Shown: positions 1 to 38,819, counted from the first letter of the stretch. The stretch: 64,000 nt of DNA from Doris montereyensis (GCA_037039925.1 JAXRKP010000177.1:133501-197500), one strand, 5' to 3'. Translations and numbers: made by a program. Notes: a model not told the origin generated them from the sequence alone.

Positions 1-477
1 AAAACTGCTGCATTACTAACCACTTCAGACATTTTTGGATAAGTGAAATCGTTATCTTTGTGAAAATTCAAAGGAGATGTTCGGAAATAAAACAGTGATT
101 CAATAAGAACCTAACAAGGCACGGCCATGTTCGATCTCACAACTATCGTTGCTATGGAGTTGTAAGTGCACACGTGCAGTACTACAGTCTTGCAACAAGA
201 GTGGTAAAGTAAACGTGGTGTTGCTTTACCAGAAATGGTACAACGCTAAGAGAAAACGCTTTTTAAAACCATAATGGTATTGAAGTCCTATATCGACTGA
301 CTTGGCAATAATTTGTGCGTTCAACATTTTAAGTCATGAAAATTAGGAGAGTTAATAAGTCGGTGACTGATGTCCAAAGGGAAGATGACGTTTGAACTAT
401 GACCTTTAGGCCAGCTCCTCCTTACTTCTTTCCTCCTTCTTTTCATTCCATCTCGCACCGGTGAAAGAGGTGTCAAC
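1..477 (+). other. Upstream region of DPY19-like gene
   Basis: Contains no recognisable repeat or coding exon. A pyrimidine-rich stretch (about 415-450) lies just ahead of the start codon and no TATA box is evident. It presumably holds the 5' UTR and promoter, but nothing in it fixes the transcription start. Confidence 0.3.
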
Positions 478-25907
<25,430 letters not shown>

Positions 25908-26520
25908 TGAACTGACATGGAGTTTCTCCATATTGTTCTATTTTCTTTTTTCCGTTCTGTTTTTTTTTCAAACAAGAAATCCAGTTTATACAATGAAGTC
26001 TTTGCTATCTTTTTATAATTGTTTGTTATTTGTTAACACTTTCATTGTTGGCCATGTAATCTTTTGAAAAGTGAAAATCTTGAGGCCAAGATAGAATCGG
26101 TCAGTTGTTAGTGCCTCTAGTCTTGCTCTACAATACTTGGTTTTGTTTTACCATTTTTTAAAGTTGAGGAAATGTGAATGAGATATTGCTTATAAAATAT
26201 CTGGCAAAAATACTGTTTTCTCAATCTGATGGTAATGTGTTTTTGTATAGAAAGCTTGTAACAATATTTTTTAATTATAACGTCTTGCCAAAGATTGTAC
26301 TTAAGGATTATCGAAATATTAAACATAAAGGCAATAGCCATTTGAATTCATACTTCACTTCTAAGGTCACGAGACAAATTTTAATGATATTTTTAGCCAC
26401 TCATTTCAAAGTGGTTGTGTAAAATGAGAAGGCTGTCTATGCCATAATATCATATCATTGCTTGATTTCTATAGGATTTGTGCCTGAAAAAATAAAATGA
26501 TGAAGAAAGCGGGGAGCAAT
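25908..26520 (+). other. Likely 3' UTR of DPY19-like gene with poly(A) signal
   Basis: AT-rich, no coding signal. The first AATAAA in a plausible place is at 26491-26496, about 585 bases after the stop codon. No other functional element seen. Confidence 0.45.
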
Positions 26521-26719
26521 AAGAGAAGTTAAAAAATTCACTAAATTCCATTCATTCCTCCTTGCTCATTCTCATTTTTAAAAGTTCATCTTAGGTTTAA
26601 GTTTAATTTTACCGTATGAATTGTTCAATCATACCCTGTTTTGATATTTCCTTTTTCCTTTCATTATGTTCAATTTCTTTTTATTTATTGTTTCTGTTTT
26701 ATTTTCCTCTCATTATGTG

Positions 26720-26860
26720 TGGGTGGTTAGCAGGCATTACTGGTAAGCCCTGCGTCTTCTTTTCACTCTTTCATATGTCTTTTATCTCGCTGTTCTCTCA
26801 TAACTCACCTTGAGGTCACGGCATATGATGGATAGCATGAATTCCAATGAAATATTTAAG
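26720..26860 (+). repeat. Dispersed repeat family 3
   Basis: gcaggcattactggtaagcc ... ctcaccttgaggtcacggca. Intergenic, downstream of the DPY19-like gene. Confidence 0.65.
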
Positions 26861-27267
26861 CAGGCCTCCCGTTTTCCATATGCTCTCTGCCTTTATGTCT
26901 CCAGAATATCATTTAGTTTAATCAGTTAATATAATAATATATAGAGTACGTCACAATTAAAAGTGCTCTTCTTTTGATGTGTTTTATTTGAAATATTTTC
27001 TTGTGCCCAGTCTATGTCAGGAACAACCATTTATTGTTTCAATAATGCATCATATTTTCTATGCAAGTAGATGTAGTCTTCTATGGACAAAGTAATATTT
27101 AAATAATCTATTTATTTATTTTCATCATAAACTTATAAATGAAATAATCTGCATGTTGTGATGACCAAATATTTGGGACTTTCTGTGTGACACCCTATTT
27201 AGAAGGAAAATTAGCATAATTTCAAATTAAATATTCTTTTTTGAGATATACAATTTTTGTGATTGTA

Positions 27268-28086
27268 CAGTCTACTGCCGTTAATCCGACACTGTCCGTT
27301 GTAGGAAAAAATGCTGGATTAGACAGTTTGTCGGATTAACATGCATTTTACAAAGACTGGTTTGAAGGAACTGAAACCTCAGAGAGTGTGTAATTGCAAC
27401 ATTGCATTTCAACGCATTCATCATAGGCAGAGCTCTGAGCTATGTTGGAAATTCACAAATCAGATAAAAAGAAAGAAAGAAAGAGGCGAGACAGAGAGAG
27501 AGACACACACACACACACACACACACACATGAACAGAGAGAGAGGGATGCAGAGAGAGAGAGACACAGTGAGACAGACAGACAGAGCTGCATTATGTAAA
27601 GGCAAAGATACTAGAACAAGTAGATCTAATATCTGCGGTATAGGCTAGCAGTCCTGGCTGTGTCGGCAGGTCTCCAGAAACGAAAGGTGTGAAAAGACTT
27701 CACTGATAAGTTGAGTTCACTCACATGATGACGTTGTGTTTATTGCCAACCATTTTCATGATTCATGGTTCAACTCAAGGCACTGAATTTGACACCTGCA
27801 GCCATGTGGCATACAATATATCTACACATGGATTAATTTGTTATACCATTGCTGTTTGTGAAAGTTCCCGATTGCTGCGAAATCTTTTGGGCACATGTGA
27901 AAATAATATGTCAGATTAACAGACAATGTGATAACTACAAAGTTCTATATAATTGTTGCGAAATTGAGTGTCTGAGTTGGAGCAACTAATTGGAGTGGCT
28001 CTCTTGAAGGGAACAAAGAGAGATTTAAATTGTTCCCAACGATTGTGTCAGAGTAGACTGTATGTCGAATTAATGGCGGTAGACTG
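27268..28086. mobile_element. 819-bp pogo-type MITE
   Basis: Left end CAGTCTACTGCCGTTAATCC, right end inverted CAGTCTACCGCCATTAATTC, flanked by TA at 27266-27267 and 28087-28088. CAGT ends with a T-T-A-A-T-C-C-G-A-C block and TA duplication are typical of pogo/Tigger relatives. Inside lies a (CA)n tract (27503-27529), and I saw no transposase. Confidence 0.85.
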
Positions 28087-28579
28087 TATTGTTAAAATTA
28101 TTTATTTATTTCTCATATTCTGCTATTGCAATTTTAAATATTCTTGCACTACTTTCAGTTAAAAAAAAAACCCCGTCTTTTTCAATAGAAAAATGAAAAG
28201 GAATTGTTATAATGTCATTATGTCATCGATTGCTGTCATAATAAATTGTTGTAGACAGCATGGAAATTTAATATTTTGGTGTTGGTTTTCTCTAACTCTA
28301 GCACTATTTGATATTACACTGTTATCCTCTTATATCACATATATATGTATTTACAAATGCTAATTGAGGCAAGTGATCAATTCTATAAAAACCCTTTTTA
28401 TTTTCATTAAGCATGTTTTAAATTTAAGTTTATAGTTCTGATCATCACATTCACATTCATAACAGATATATTATTTGTATGAGCGAAAAAACAAGTACTA
28501 TGATATTTTACATAGTATATAATGCCATTTGCTTACCTTTGACCTTTATATTTCAATAGTAAACAAGCTCATCTATTTT

Positions 28580-29775
28580 TTAACAGAGCAGTCTGTCCTT
28601 TAGCCTAATCACCTGTCTCCTGTCCACATAACCGTGTCTTGTGTCTGTCCGTTGGTGCGCCACTCCTTGCTACAGCAGGCTGCGATCTGTTCCGGTCTCT
28701 GCTTCGATGAACTATTTTGTGTAGTTGCAGCCCACTGTCATCTTTCACATTATCAATGTATGATATAGGAGGTTTTCACTGATTTCTTTTTGCTTCTTTT
28801 TTTGCCCTGCAGTACTGTTGTCATCAGGTCTGCTTTTGTATTTCTGTTGGCATGACCAAGCTTCTTGAGCTTTCTTTTGCTGATCTCATAGAGCAAACGG
28901 CGTTTTAAACCAAGTTCTTCAACAACGCTTTCGTTAGTTCTTGTGTCTGCCCTTTTAACACGAAGCAGTCTTCTGTAAAGTCAAATTTCTGCTGCTTGTA
29001 TTCTGTTTTCATCATCTTTCCTTAATGCCCATACTTCACTCCCATACAAAACTACTGGCCAAATCAAGCATTTCAAAATTCAAATTTTGAGTTCTCTAGG
29101 TACTCACTCCCCTGTCATTTCAAAATTCAAATTTTGAGTTCTCTAGGTACTCACTCCCCTGTCATTTCAAAAGTTATAAAGTTGTACCACCTTCTGTTTT
29201 GTCATGCCTATTTTGCATTTGACATCTTTAGTGCATGTTCCATCAGATGCTTTAATTGAGCTTTGATATTTGAAATATGTTGTTACGTTTTCCAAAACTT
29301 TTCCATTTATTTTATTTGTTAGTGGCGTCGGTGGCCGAGCGGTTAGGTTGCCGAACTGGGGATCATGAGATCCCGAGTTCGAATCCTAGCAAAGCCAGGG
29401 CCGACATTGTGTTCCTTGGGAAAGACACGTAACATGCATTTCCCCATTCTACCCAGCTGCAAATGGGTACAAGCACTAGATTGGGAGTAAAAACCTGCGT
29501 CAGACTAGTGTCCCGGCCAGTAGGTGATTACTGTCACCTGTTCCGCTTCACGCTATAGAAACCAGGATAAGCTCCGGCTCTATAAGCCTTAAGGCCCTTG
29601 AAGGAACTTTACTTTTTTTATTTGTTGAGGATCTTGACTTCTTGGCCCTGTAGTGTGCATGACTTTGGTCTTTTTGCCATTTAGTTTAAAGCCGGCAGTG
29701 TTGCCGCCAGCATCAACTCAATGAATTCTTCTCATGCTTGCCTAATGGCAAGTGTAAAATCAGCAAGCTCTATTT
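28580..29775 (-). mobile_element. LINE 3' fragment interrupted by a SINE
   Basis: Minus-strand remnants of an RTE-like C-terminus on both sides of the SINE at 29321-29615. A 47-bp segment (29069-29115) is directly duplicated at 29116-29162. Heavily decayed, so the clade is uncertain. Confidence 0.55.
29321..29615 (+). mobile_element. tRNA-derived SINE (family 1), best copy, 11-bp TSD
   Basis: RNA polymerase III A box tggccgagcgg (29332-29342) and B box gttcgaatcc (29377-29386), about 200-bp body, T-run tail. Flanked by TTTTATTTGTT on both sides (left ends 29320, right about 29616-29626). The head resembles tRNA-Leu/Ser class sequences. Confidence 0.9.
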
Positions 29776-30391
29776 TTCTTCAAGCTGAGTTCAAACTTGA
29801 ATTAAAGCGGTCATCATTTACATTTTTATTTTATTTGTTAAAGAGTGGATATAATTCTATGTTAACTTTTTTTTTATTACAGCAGATTGCATGAATGACA
29901 TAATACTTTACTTACCATCTCAAGAAATTCATTGCTTTATTTTTTTTCGTTTTGTAGCTATTTTTAATGTTTGTGTTTTCAGGATAAAGCAGCTCTTGGC
30001 ATAAAGGACAGCATTGTAAACTCATGGAACTCTGAGAGTGTGATTTATGTTTTTTTGAAATGTAGTCAATGTTTTGCAGCATTAACCAAGATACTTTTTG
30101 AAATCAGATTTGATGAACAAATGTCTTGTCAGTCATTGTGAATAAGTTTGTTTTAATTGATATTAGACTGGAATGGAAATATATTTTATGTTTTCGTAAC
30201 ATGACGATGCGGATATCAAGTCAACTAAGATTTGTGTCGATTTAGCTTGTAATTGTAACCAAATTAAATAAGTTACCGGTATTTGATTTGTCAATAACCA
30301 TAAGGTGATAAGGGATGACTTGAAAGTAGCAAAACAATTATCTTTGGTCAGTTAGTCAAGGGATGGACATGGGTCACTTTTAGCTCTTAAA

Positions 30392-30612
30392 GAAGCCTTG
30401 AAAACGGTGGCCATCATGATTGGCTGAAGGCCTCAAATGGCTGCGGGAAGCCTTGCAAACGGCGCCCATCATGCTTGGCTTAAAGTTTCAAAGGATCAAG
30501 AGAAGCCTTGAAAACAGCGGCCATTATGCTTGGCTAACAGTTTCAAATGTCCAGGAGAAGCCTTGAAAACGGCAGCCATCATGCTTGGCTACAAGCTTCA
30601 AATGGCCATGGG
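30392..30612. repeat. 55-bp tandem repeat, 4 copies
   Basis: Each unit starts gaagccttgaaaacggcgg and contains ccatcatgcttggct; starts at 30392, 30447, 30502 and 30557. 55 is not a multiple of three and frames are closed, so not coding. Confidence 0.9.
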
Positions 30613-30743
30613 TAAGTCACGGGCTCCTGCGGCTGAATTCCCTAGAAGGCACAGAGAGCATGCACCGTTGTTATTATCCACAGATGTGAAGGTGATACAT
30701 GTTTAGATGTGTCTAATAGATAGTAATAGTGCCAAGCCAAATA

Positions 30744-31273
30744 CAGTGGGAGTCGGATTCAGCGAGGTCATCGAGACTGACGCTAGGTCCTCATTGTATG
30801 CGACCTTTCGTTGAATGCAAAGTCAACAGGGGCGCTTTGTGGGTTTTGCTGTAGAGGGAGATGCCATTTTGATAAATCAGAATGAAACAATAGTACAGCG
30901 AGTTACAGGTGTGAATGCTAGCACGGCATAAAAGAAAATGAGCAACAGAGAGAAAATTAGTAATTAAGCCTTAACCCTGGGCCTTTAACGAGGTCGTGAC
31001 GGTCACTAAAATCATTTTGACTGGTCCAGCGCTTTTCCCCACTAGCGTAGCCTATCTTCCATTCACACGAAACGAAGTAAATCGAGTTAGAAGTCGTTTC
31101 ACTGCCTTTATCGACCGGCACGACCTCGTTGTAGGCAATTTTAACCATGCCGGATCCTCGTTGGATGTGACGTTTTTTTACAAAGAGAATGATGGGGGGA
31201 AAACGGATTTCTATTGGCCTCGTTGTAGCCGACATTTCGTTGAGTGCGATCTCGGTGGATATGGCACCCACTG
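30744..31273. mobile_element. 530-bp pogo/Tigger-type MITE
   Basis: TA at 30742-30743 and 31274-31275. Ends CAGTGGGAGTCGGATTCAGC and, inverted, CAGTGGGTGCCATATCCACC. Internal repeats of c-g-t-t-g-a/t-t-g-c themes. No transposase. The open frames inside read through both strands and look non-coding. Confidence 0.75.
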
Positions 31274-32099
31274 TATAACATTTTTCTAAGGTAAAAAATA
31301 AGATTGCTTTGATTCATTAACTTGTATTTTCACTATCATTGATCAGACTGAGAATATGCCAAACATTTCCGAATACATTTTTATGAGTTTATTTGTGGTC
31401 ACTACATTATACATGTTTACATGTAACCCTTTTTGATGGCATTTCTTTGTTTTTGTGTTTTTGTTTTTGTTTGGTAGGCCTGAGCCTAGTTAACATAATT
31501 CAAGTTCATTACTGATGAGATTATGCCTTGTGTTCTCAACCGCCTTCATTTGCTTTAACTTATTTTTATTCTCCTTTTCATTTGTTTTATATTCATTTTA
31601 TTTTCTTGTGAAGAAAGCTTTGTTCTTCACAGGGAAACCTACTGTACTAAAAATGTTATGATAGGATTTTGAGCATAAAACGTCATGTCATAATGATTGA
31701 TAGAAGCTAAAATCCCCTTTCCTCTTTTTTTTACCTTTTTGCTAATCTAGTCTCTACAAGGTGAATTGTGGAAGATTCAAGTCTTACTGTGTTCATTGAT
31801 CAAATCAGGGCATGAGAAATAACTCCTTAAAACCTTTTTTGAGAGAGAGGGTGGGGGAGGTGGGGTGGAGAGCGAGTGTGTGTGTGTTTGAAAAGCTCTT
31901 GTCTCTTTTGTACAAGCGATCAATTCCAGGGACTCCTTTCTTTTATTGAAAATTCATTTATGAGCCGCATTATGTACTAGAAGAATTCAGATAAAAATGA
32001 CAAAAAACAAGAGAAAGACAATATATGGGAAAAAACGACCTTAAAAAACCCAACACTATAGGGGCCTTCAGTAATGTGAACATCAGAGTATAAATATGC

Positions 32100-32162
32100 C
32101 CAGGTGTACACACACACACACACACATACATACATATGCACACACACACACACACACACACA
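32100..32162. repeat. (CA)n microsatellite
   Basis: Interrupted CA repeat with cacatacatacatatg in the middle. Confidence 0.9.
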
Positions 32163-32837
32163 GAGGAGCTCAAGAAATAAATCTGCATTCCAAAATCTTG
32201 TTGATTAGGTAGTAGTACTAGTAGGCCTACTAGTAGTATGAAAAACTGTAGTGTTAGTCATGTATTTTTACAAACTTACTCATTAAAATTCTTATAAAAC
32301 TGCAATCGCTAGATTTATATTTAGTTATCTAATCTATAAAGTACTTGTTAGAAAGATTTATTAGGAGATTAATGTATTTGTTATAAAGTTACATTATGAA
32401 CATATATTACGAATACAAAATTTGTTTTGATTTATCTTTGCTTTCTAATTTTATAAATGACTTATTATCTTCCAATCTTCAATCATGTGATTGATTTTAG
32501 TATCAATTTTGATGTAGTGAATTGTAAGCTTTTTTCTTTTTACTTCTTTACTTTATTCAACTGCTATATTATACAGTTATGCTTCAGTTATGTAACTAAA
32601 ACAAATTTAATGTTTTTCTTAGATTGTTTCTATTTTTATTTCTCCTCTGTATGTCAATTGCTACTTTCAATAAATGAATGACGTAGAGTAATTGAAAATG
32701 ATAAACCATGTTTACTTTATGAGAGTAAGAGCAAGTGAACAATAGAGAGATTGTTGTCAGCATTTATTGTAGCTATGATTCACTTATCATGAAACTCAAA
32801 AGAAGATTTTTGTTTCTTCATTTAATTTATTTTGATA

Positions 32838-33000
32838 GAAATGAATCAACTCAGATGGTTAGGGCATGTAAACTAAATGAATAAGAGAATAGCTAAATCA
32901 GTATAGACAGACCTCGGAGAAAATGGGACGAAAATATAAAAGATATAAAAGAGACAATAAAGTAAAAAGATAACAAAAGAGTTCAACATTACATAACTAC
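32838..33000 (+). mobile_element. LINE family A C-terminal fragment
   Basis: Plus strand reads N-Q-L-R-W-L-G-H-V-N then M-N-K-R-I-A-K-S-V, matching M-R-W-L-G-R-V-N-K-M-N-E-K-R-I-A on the minus strand near 59040. Confidence 0.8.
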
Positions 33001-33717
33001 GCCTCATTTCTTTTCAAAAGAAGAATTGCCTATTTTGCTCCTCTCATATATATATTATTATACATATATGAATTACTACGGTACTTTTATAATGATGTGT
33101 TTCATAGCTGGATTGTTTTTTTCTTTTTGTTAAATTATGATCTATTATTAGATTAAATTTTCAGTTTTCATGTATTGTTTTCTCATTTTATGTATAGTTC
33201 TTTGTTTTTGAAGAAATAGAATTTTTTAACTAGGATTTATTTTCAGTTTTGTTGTATTTCCTTAATTTCGTTCTCTTATTTTTATATTAATGTTTTGGGT
33301 TTTTAATATTCTGTTTTGTTGTTCATTCTGTTATTTTAGTACCAAGGTGGAGGTGACATTGCTTTTTTCAATAGCCTCAAACTGCTGAGGCTTATTTTGT
33401 TTATTTGCTTTTTACTACCGTTCAGATCCTTATATTATCTTAACTTTGTTTTTCCAAGCATTTTCTCAAGTAACACTGCTTTTGAACGTAATGTTCATTT
33501 TAAGATCTGTTTATTTTATATATCACTGCCTTTCAATGAATAAAGTGAATAAACAGAGAAATATTTTTTACATCTTTGCTCCCATTATTGATTGAAGAGA
33601 ATGGCACGCATATTTAGCCTCTACATAACATGTATTTAATTGTTCCTTGTCTCCCGTCTCTTTTTCTCTGTCTTTGAGTGACTGTTTTGCTGTCTCTATT
33701 GCTTTGTCATTGTCTCT

Positions 33718-34346
<629 letters not shown>

Positions 34347-34988
34347 GTATATTTCAAATCTTAGTACAAGACTTTGCATTCATTATCCATCTCATGTACA
34401 ATATCATGTTTTTAAAAAATTGCAACATCAATTGAATGGAAAACAATACATGTACATAATTTAGCAAATGATATAAGGAACCAAGTGGAATCGAAATGAG
34501 AAAGGCTTTGACTGTCCAAGCTTTCGGGTGATAAAGGACCTCAAATCGCCTATAACTATAACTATAATAGAGAAATACAAAATAGCCTTGATGATCTTAA
34601 CAACCAAACATTGAAAAAATACAGAAATAATTGCAAATCCTATCATCAAAAAATAACATGACATTACTTTGTTAAAACGCCGAAAACCGAGAATGAAACA
34701 TACCAAACTAGTGAAATAAGACCAAATTCAACCATACTTTGGAGTGGTAACATAGATTCATTTCAGTTTCAATAAGTTTTAATGATTGTTGCACGGACAC
34801 GAAAGTCACAAGAAAGGACATAAATGGACATGTCATTTGCTGGTATAGGCATCAATATTTCGTGTGGCCACCATTCGCTGCAATGACATGTTGAATTATG
34901 TCTTTCATTGACCTAATGAGGTTTTGACTGATATGCTGTGAGAGGTTTTCCTATTCATCAATCAAGAATCTTCCAATTCCAAGTGACA

Positions 34989-35130
34989 GTGACTGGCGGG
35001 AGTTACTGGTAGGTCCTATTTCTTTCCTTTTAATCTTTCACTTATCTTCTATCTTGCTGTTTTCTTTTCTTACACTGAGATAACCACAATGGTGGACTCG
35101 GGGCAAATTTCCACTAAACTTCACTAAATC
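34989..35130 (+). repeat. Dispersed repeat family 3
   Basis: gcgggagttactggtaggtc ... acactgagataaccacaatg. Confidence 0.6.
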
Positions 35131-35314
35131 CAATTTCAAGTTCCTCAAAGCGTTGTGAATATGTGCCTTCCAATTTACACCCGTCCCAATAATATTTATT
35201 TATATCCCACAAATGCTCGAGGGGGAGAGAGATACGGTTAGCGGGGAAAGGTTGGAACAACATGTTTTGTAAGAATCGCCTGTTGGTACAGGGCTACGTT
35301 CATTGGTCCATTTA

Positions 35315-35762
35315 TGATTGAATGTGTGTATTTTTAACGTTTTGTACAAATTTGTGTTTGAAATGATTGAGGTTTTGATGATTGAATCTATGTATTTTTA
35401 ATGTTTTGTACAAATTTGTGTTTGAAGTGATTGAGGTTTTGGTGATTGAATGTATGTATTTTTAATGTTTTGTACAAATTTGTGTTTGAAGTGATTGAGG
35501 TTTTGGTGATTGAATCTATGTATTTTTAACGTTTTGTACAAATTTGTGTTTGAAGTGATTGAGGTTTTGGTGATTGAATCTATGTATTTTTAACGTTTTG
35601 TACAAATTTGTATTTGAAGTGATTGAGGTTTTGGTGATTGAATCTATGTATTTTTAACGTTTCGTACAAATTTGTGTTTGAAGTGATTAAGGTTTTGGTG
35701 GTTAAATGTATGTATTTTTAACGTTTTGTACAAATTTGTGTTTGAAATGATTGAGGTTTTGG
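35315..35762. repeat. 64-bp minisatellite, 7 copies
   Basis: Unit starts at 35315, 35379, 35443, 35507, 35571, 35635 and 35699; core acgttttgtacaaatttgtg. Copies differ at one to three sites. Immediately precedes the 34-bp array. Confidence 0.95.
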
Positions 35763-35821
35763 TACTCTTCGGTTGTCTCTAGCAAACGGTTCCCTGTTTT
35801 AATTGTTGACGGAAAAAATGA

Positions 35822-37212
35822 GTGTATAAATGTGTGTCTGTTCTAGATTGTGGTAGTGTATAAAAGTGTGTCTGTTCTAGATTGTGGTAGTGTATAAATG
35901 TGTGTCTGTTCTAGATTGTGGTAAGGTATAAATGTGTGTGTTCTAGATTGTGGTAGTGTATAAATGTGTGTCTGTTCTAGATTGTGGTAGTGTATAAATG
36001 TGTGTCTGTTCTAGATTGTGGTAAGGTATAAATGTGTGTCTGTTCTAGATTGTGGTAGTGTATAAATGTGTGTCTGTTCTAGGTTGTGGTAGTGTATAAA
36101 TGTGTGTCTGTTCTAGATTGTGGTAGTGTATAAATGTGTGTCTGTTCTAGATTGTAGTAGTGTATAAATGTGTGTCTGTTCTAGATTGTGGTAGTGTATA
36201 AATGTGTGTCTGTTCTAGATTGTGGTAGTGTATAAATGTGTGTCTGTTCTAGATTGTGGTAGTGTATAAATGTGTGTCTGTTCTAGATTGTGGTAGTGTA
36301 TAAATGTGTGTCTGTTCTAGATTGTGGTAGTGTATAAATGTGTGTCTGTTCTAGATTGTGGTAGTGTATAAATGTGTGTCTATTCTAGATTGTGGTAGTG
36401 TATAAATGTGTGTCTGTTCTAGATTGTGGTAGTGTATAAATGTGTGTCTGTTCTAGATTGTGGTAGTGTATAAATGTGTCTGTTCTAGATTGTGGTAGTG
36501 TATAAATGTGTGTCTGTTCTAGATTGTGGTAGTGTATAAATGTGTGTCTGTTCTAGATTGTGGTAGTGTATAAATGTGTGTCTGTTCTAGATTGTGGTAG
36601 TGTATAAATGTGCGTCTGTTCTAGATTGTGGTAGTGTATAAATGTGTGTCTGTTCTAGACTGTGGTAGTGTATAAATGTGTGTCTGTTCTAGATTGGGGT
36701 AGTGTATAAATGTGTGTCTGTTCTAGATTGTGGTAGTGTATAAATGTGTGTCTGTTCTAGATTGTGGTAGTGTATAAATGTGTGTCTGTTCTAGATTGTG
36801 GTAGTGTATAAATGTGTGTCTGTTCTAGATTGTGGTAGTGTATAAATGTGTGTCTGTTCTAGATTGTGGTAGTGTATAAATGTGTGTCTGTTCTAGATTG
36901 TGGTAGTGTATAAATGTGTGTCTGTTCTAGATTGTGGTAGTGTATAAATGTGTGTCTGTTCTAGATTGTGGTAGTGTATAAATGTGTGTCTGTTCTAGAT
37001 TGTGGTAGTGTATAAATGTGTGTCTGTTCTAGATTGTGGTAGTGTATAAATGTGTGTCTGTTCTAGATTGTGGTAGTGTATAAATGTGTGTCTGTTCTAG
37101 ATTGTGGTAGTGTATAAATGTGTGTCTGTTCTAGATTGTGGTAGTGTATAAATGTGTGTCTGTTCTAGATTGTGGTAGTGTATAAATGTGTGTCTGTTCT
37201 AGATTGTGGTAG
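35822..37212. repeat. 34-bp minisatellite, about 41 copies
   Basis: Unit made of gtgtataaatgtgtgtctg followed by ttctagattgtggta. Nearly all copies are identical. Rare variants: gtaagg in two copies near 35920 and 36020, short copies near 35935 and 36475, single substitutions near 36080, 36610 and 36695. Every unit carries a TATAAAT string. No coding frame. Confidence 0.97.
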
Positions 37213-37342
37213 TGTGTGAAATTGTTGGAGGACATTCTTGTTATATTTGTATTTCTTTTTCAAAGTGTTTGAGTTTGATTTTGTGAGATTCGTAAAGTGC
37301 CTTGAATAATGTTGTTAATTTATTCATTACTCCTTTTTTTTT

Positions 37343-37500
37343 GGGTGGGCTGTTGGCGGGCGCTGGTGGTAGGTTCTACTTCTTTCCTTTCACTTTCATT
37401 TTCACTTCTCTTTCATCCTACTGTTTCCTCTTCTTAATTCACCCTGAGATTGAGATCGCCGTATATGATGGACTGGGTAAATTTCGATCAAACCAAACCA
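37343..37500 (+). repeat. Dispersed repeat family 3
   Basis: gttggcgggcgctggtggta ... aattcaccctgagattgaga. Confidence 0.65.
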
Positions 37501-37504
37501 AACC

Positions 37505-37860
37505 CCTCTCTTGGAGCGGTAGCCACTGAATGTCTTGAACCAGCCGACTGGGTTTAATGGTCGGGTTGTAATTCCCACTCACAAATCGGGCTGCTCTTTT
37601 TTGCACTGTCTCTAATTTTTAATGTCATTTTCATGACATGGGTCCCAAACAGAGCAGATGTACTCAAGTACAGGTCTAAGTCTAAGATAAATCTCGTGGC
37701 ATTTTTTTTTTATCACTGACCTATGGCAGTGCTGAAAATTAACGTCGGAGAAAGGCAAGGATTTTATTCGCTTTCTTCAATAATATAGCAACCACGTGCT
37801 GTTTCCATTATCATCTTTTCATCTAGTGTGATCCCCAGGTCTAAATATTTTGCTTCTTTT
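37505..37860 (-). mobile_element. Jockey-type LINE C-terminal fragment
   Basis: Minus strand reads K-Y-L-D-L-G-I-T-L-D near 37840, then R-P-V-L-E-Y-I-C-S-V-W-D-P-C-H-E-N-D-I-K, then after a one-base shift T-V-Q-K-R-A-A-R. This order is the standard end of jockey-superfamily reverse transcriptases. Confidence 0.75.
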
Positions 37861-38819
37861 CTACTTTTTTTAAAATCTTTCTTTGGGAATGAAATAATCG
37901 GACATGATGGTCTTTTAAAAAAATATATTGGTTATGCGTATTATTTGACACTTTTCTGGATGGAACTACATTCCCCATCCCCCTCCCAATGTTGCAATGT
38001 ACCAATTTCAAGTTCTTGCAGAATCTTCCTGTCTCGATGGTTTTTGATGGCCTATCAACCCCTGGAAACATTTTTTTTGTAGTAAAATCTACCTCTCCCC
38101 CACCCCTGGTCAATGTAAGATCTTAACAAATCTTCCCGAAATTACCTTAGTTCTGAATGTGGCAAATCAATAATATAAATGAGATACGCCCGACTTCACA
38201 GGAGCAGATTCAGATATACTGCCGTTTAAACTGATTCTTTTGATTATATTCATGTGAAAAGATTATATCCAGTTCGTGCATGACGAGAGAGAGCTAAAAA
38301 TAAATAAGAGTGGATGGATAGAAGACAAAAGTCGGAGAGGAAAACATCGCCTCTGCACCACAAAAAGCACAGGTGCCATACTGCCTTGTTTGTCGCAACA
38401 CGCAACATGTACGTAGACGTAACGGTGGGCCCTACTGGTAAATTGGTAGATATACTTCAGGCCCACGAGCCCAATCCATAGTCGTCTCTTACGACACGAC
38501 ACCCAGGGAAAGAGAACGTGGGACCTCTTCATTTCTATCCATCCATTCCTTAAAATGGAGAGGACTGGGATACCCGCACATAAAAACGCGAGGAGGGGGG
38601 TGGTCAGGGGATTAGGGTGGGAAGAAAGGGAAGAAACGGGACGAATGGCAGATTACGACATTAAGGTAGAGCAAGGAGTTACGTTACACTAGTTACAGTG
38701 TAGATGCCGTGGGTCCACATGCGAATCCTTTTAGTGTGCCGCCTTCTACTACGACAAGCATCGATGTAGGGAATATATTTTTCTACTCATCTCCTCTGTT
38801 GAAGAGGTCTGGGGATTTC

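Noticed and set aside
29321..29400. Functional tRNA gene
   Set aside because: A and B boxes are present, but the acceptor stem does not close and the sequence continues into a SINE body with target duplications.
30957..31289. Overlapping open frames on both strands
   Set aside because: They lie wholly inside the pogo-like MITE and show no conserved motif.
35822..37212. CRISPR array
   Set aside because: Regular repeats of 34 bp without spacers, in animal DNA; it is a minisatellite.
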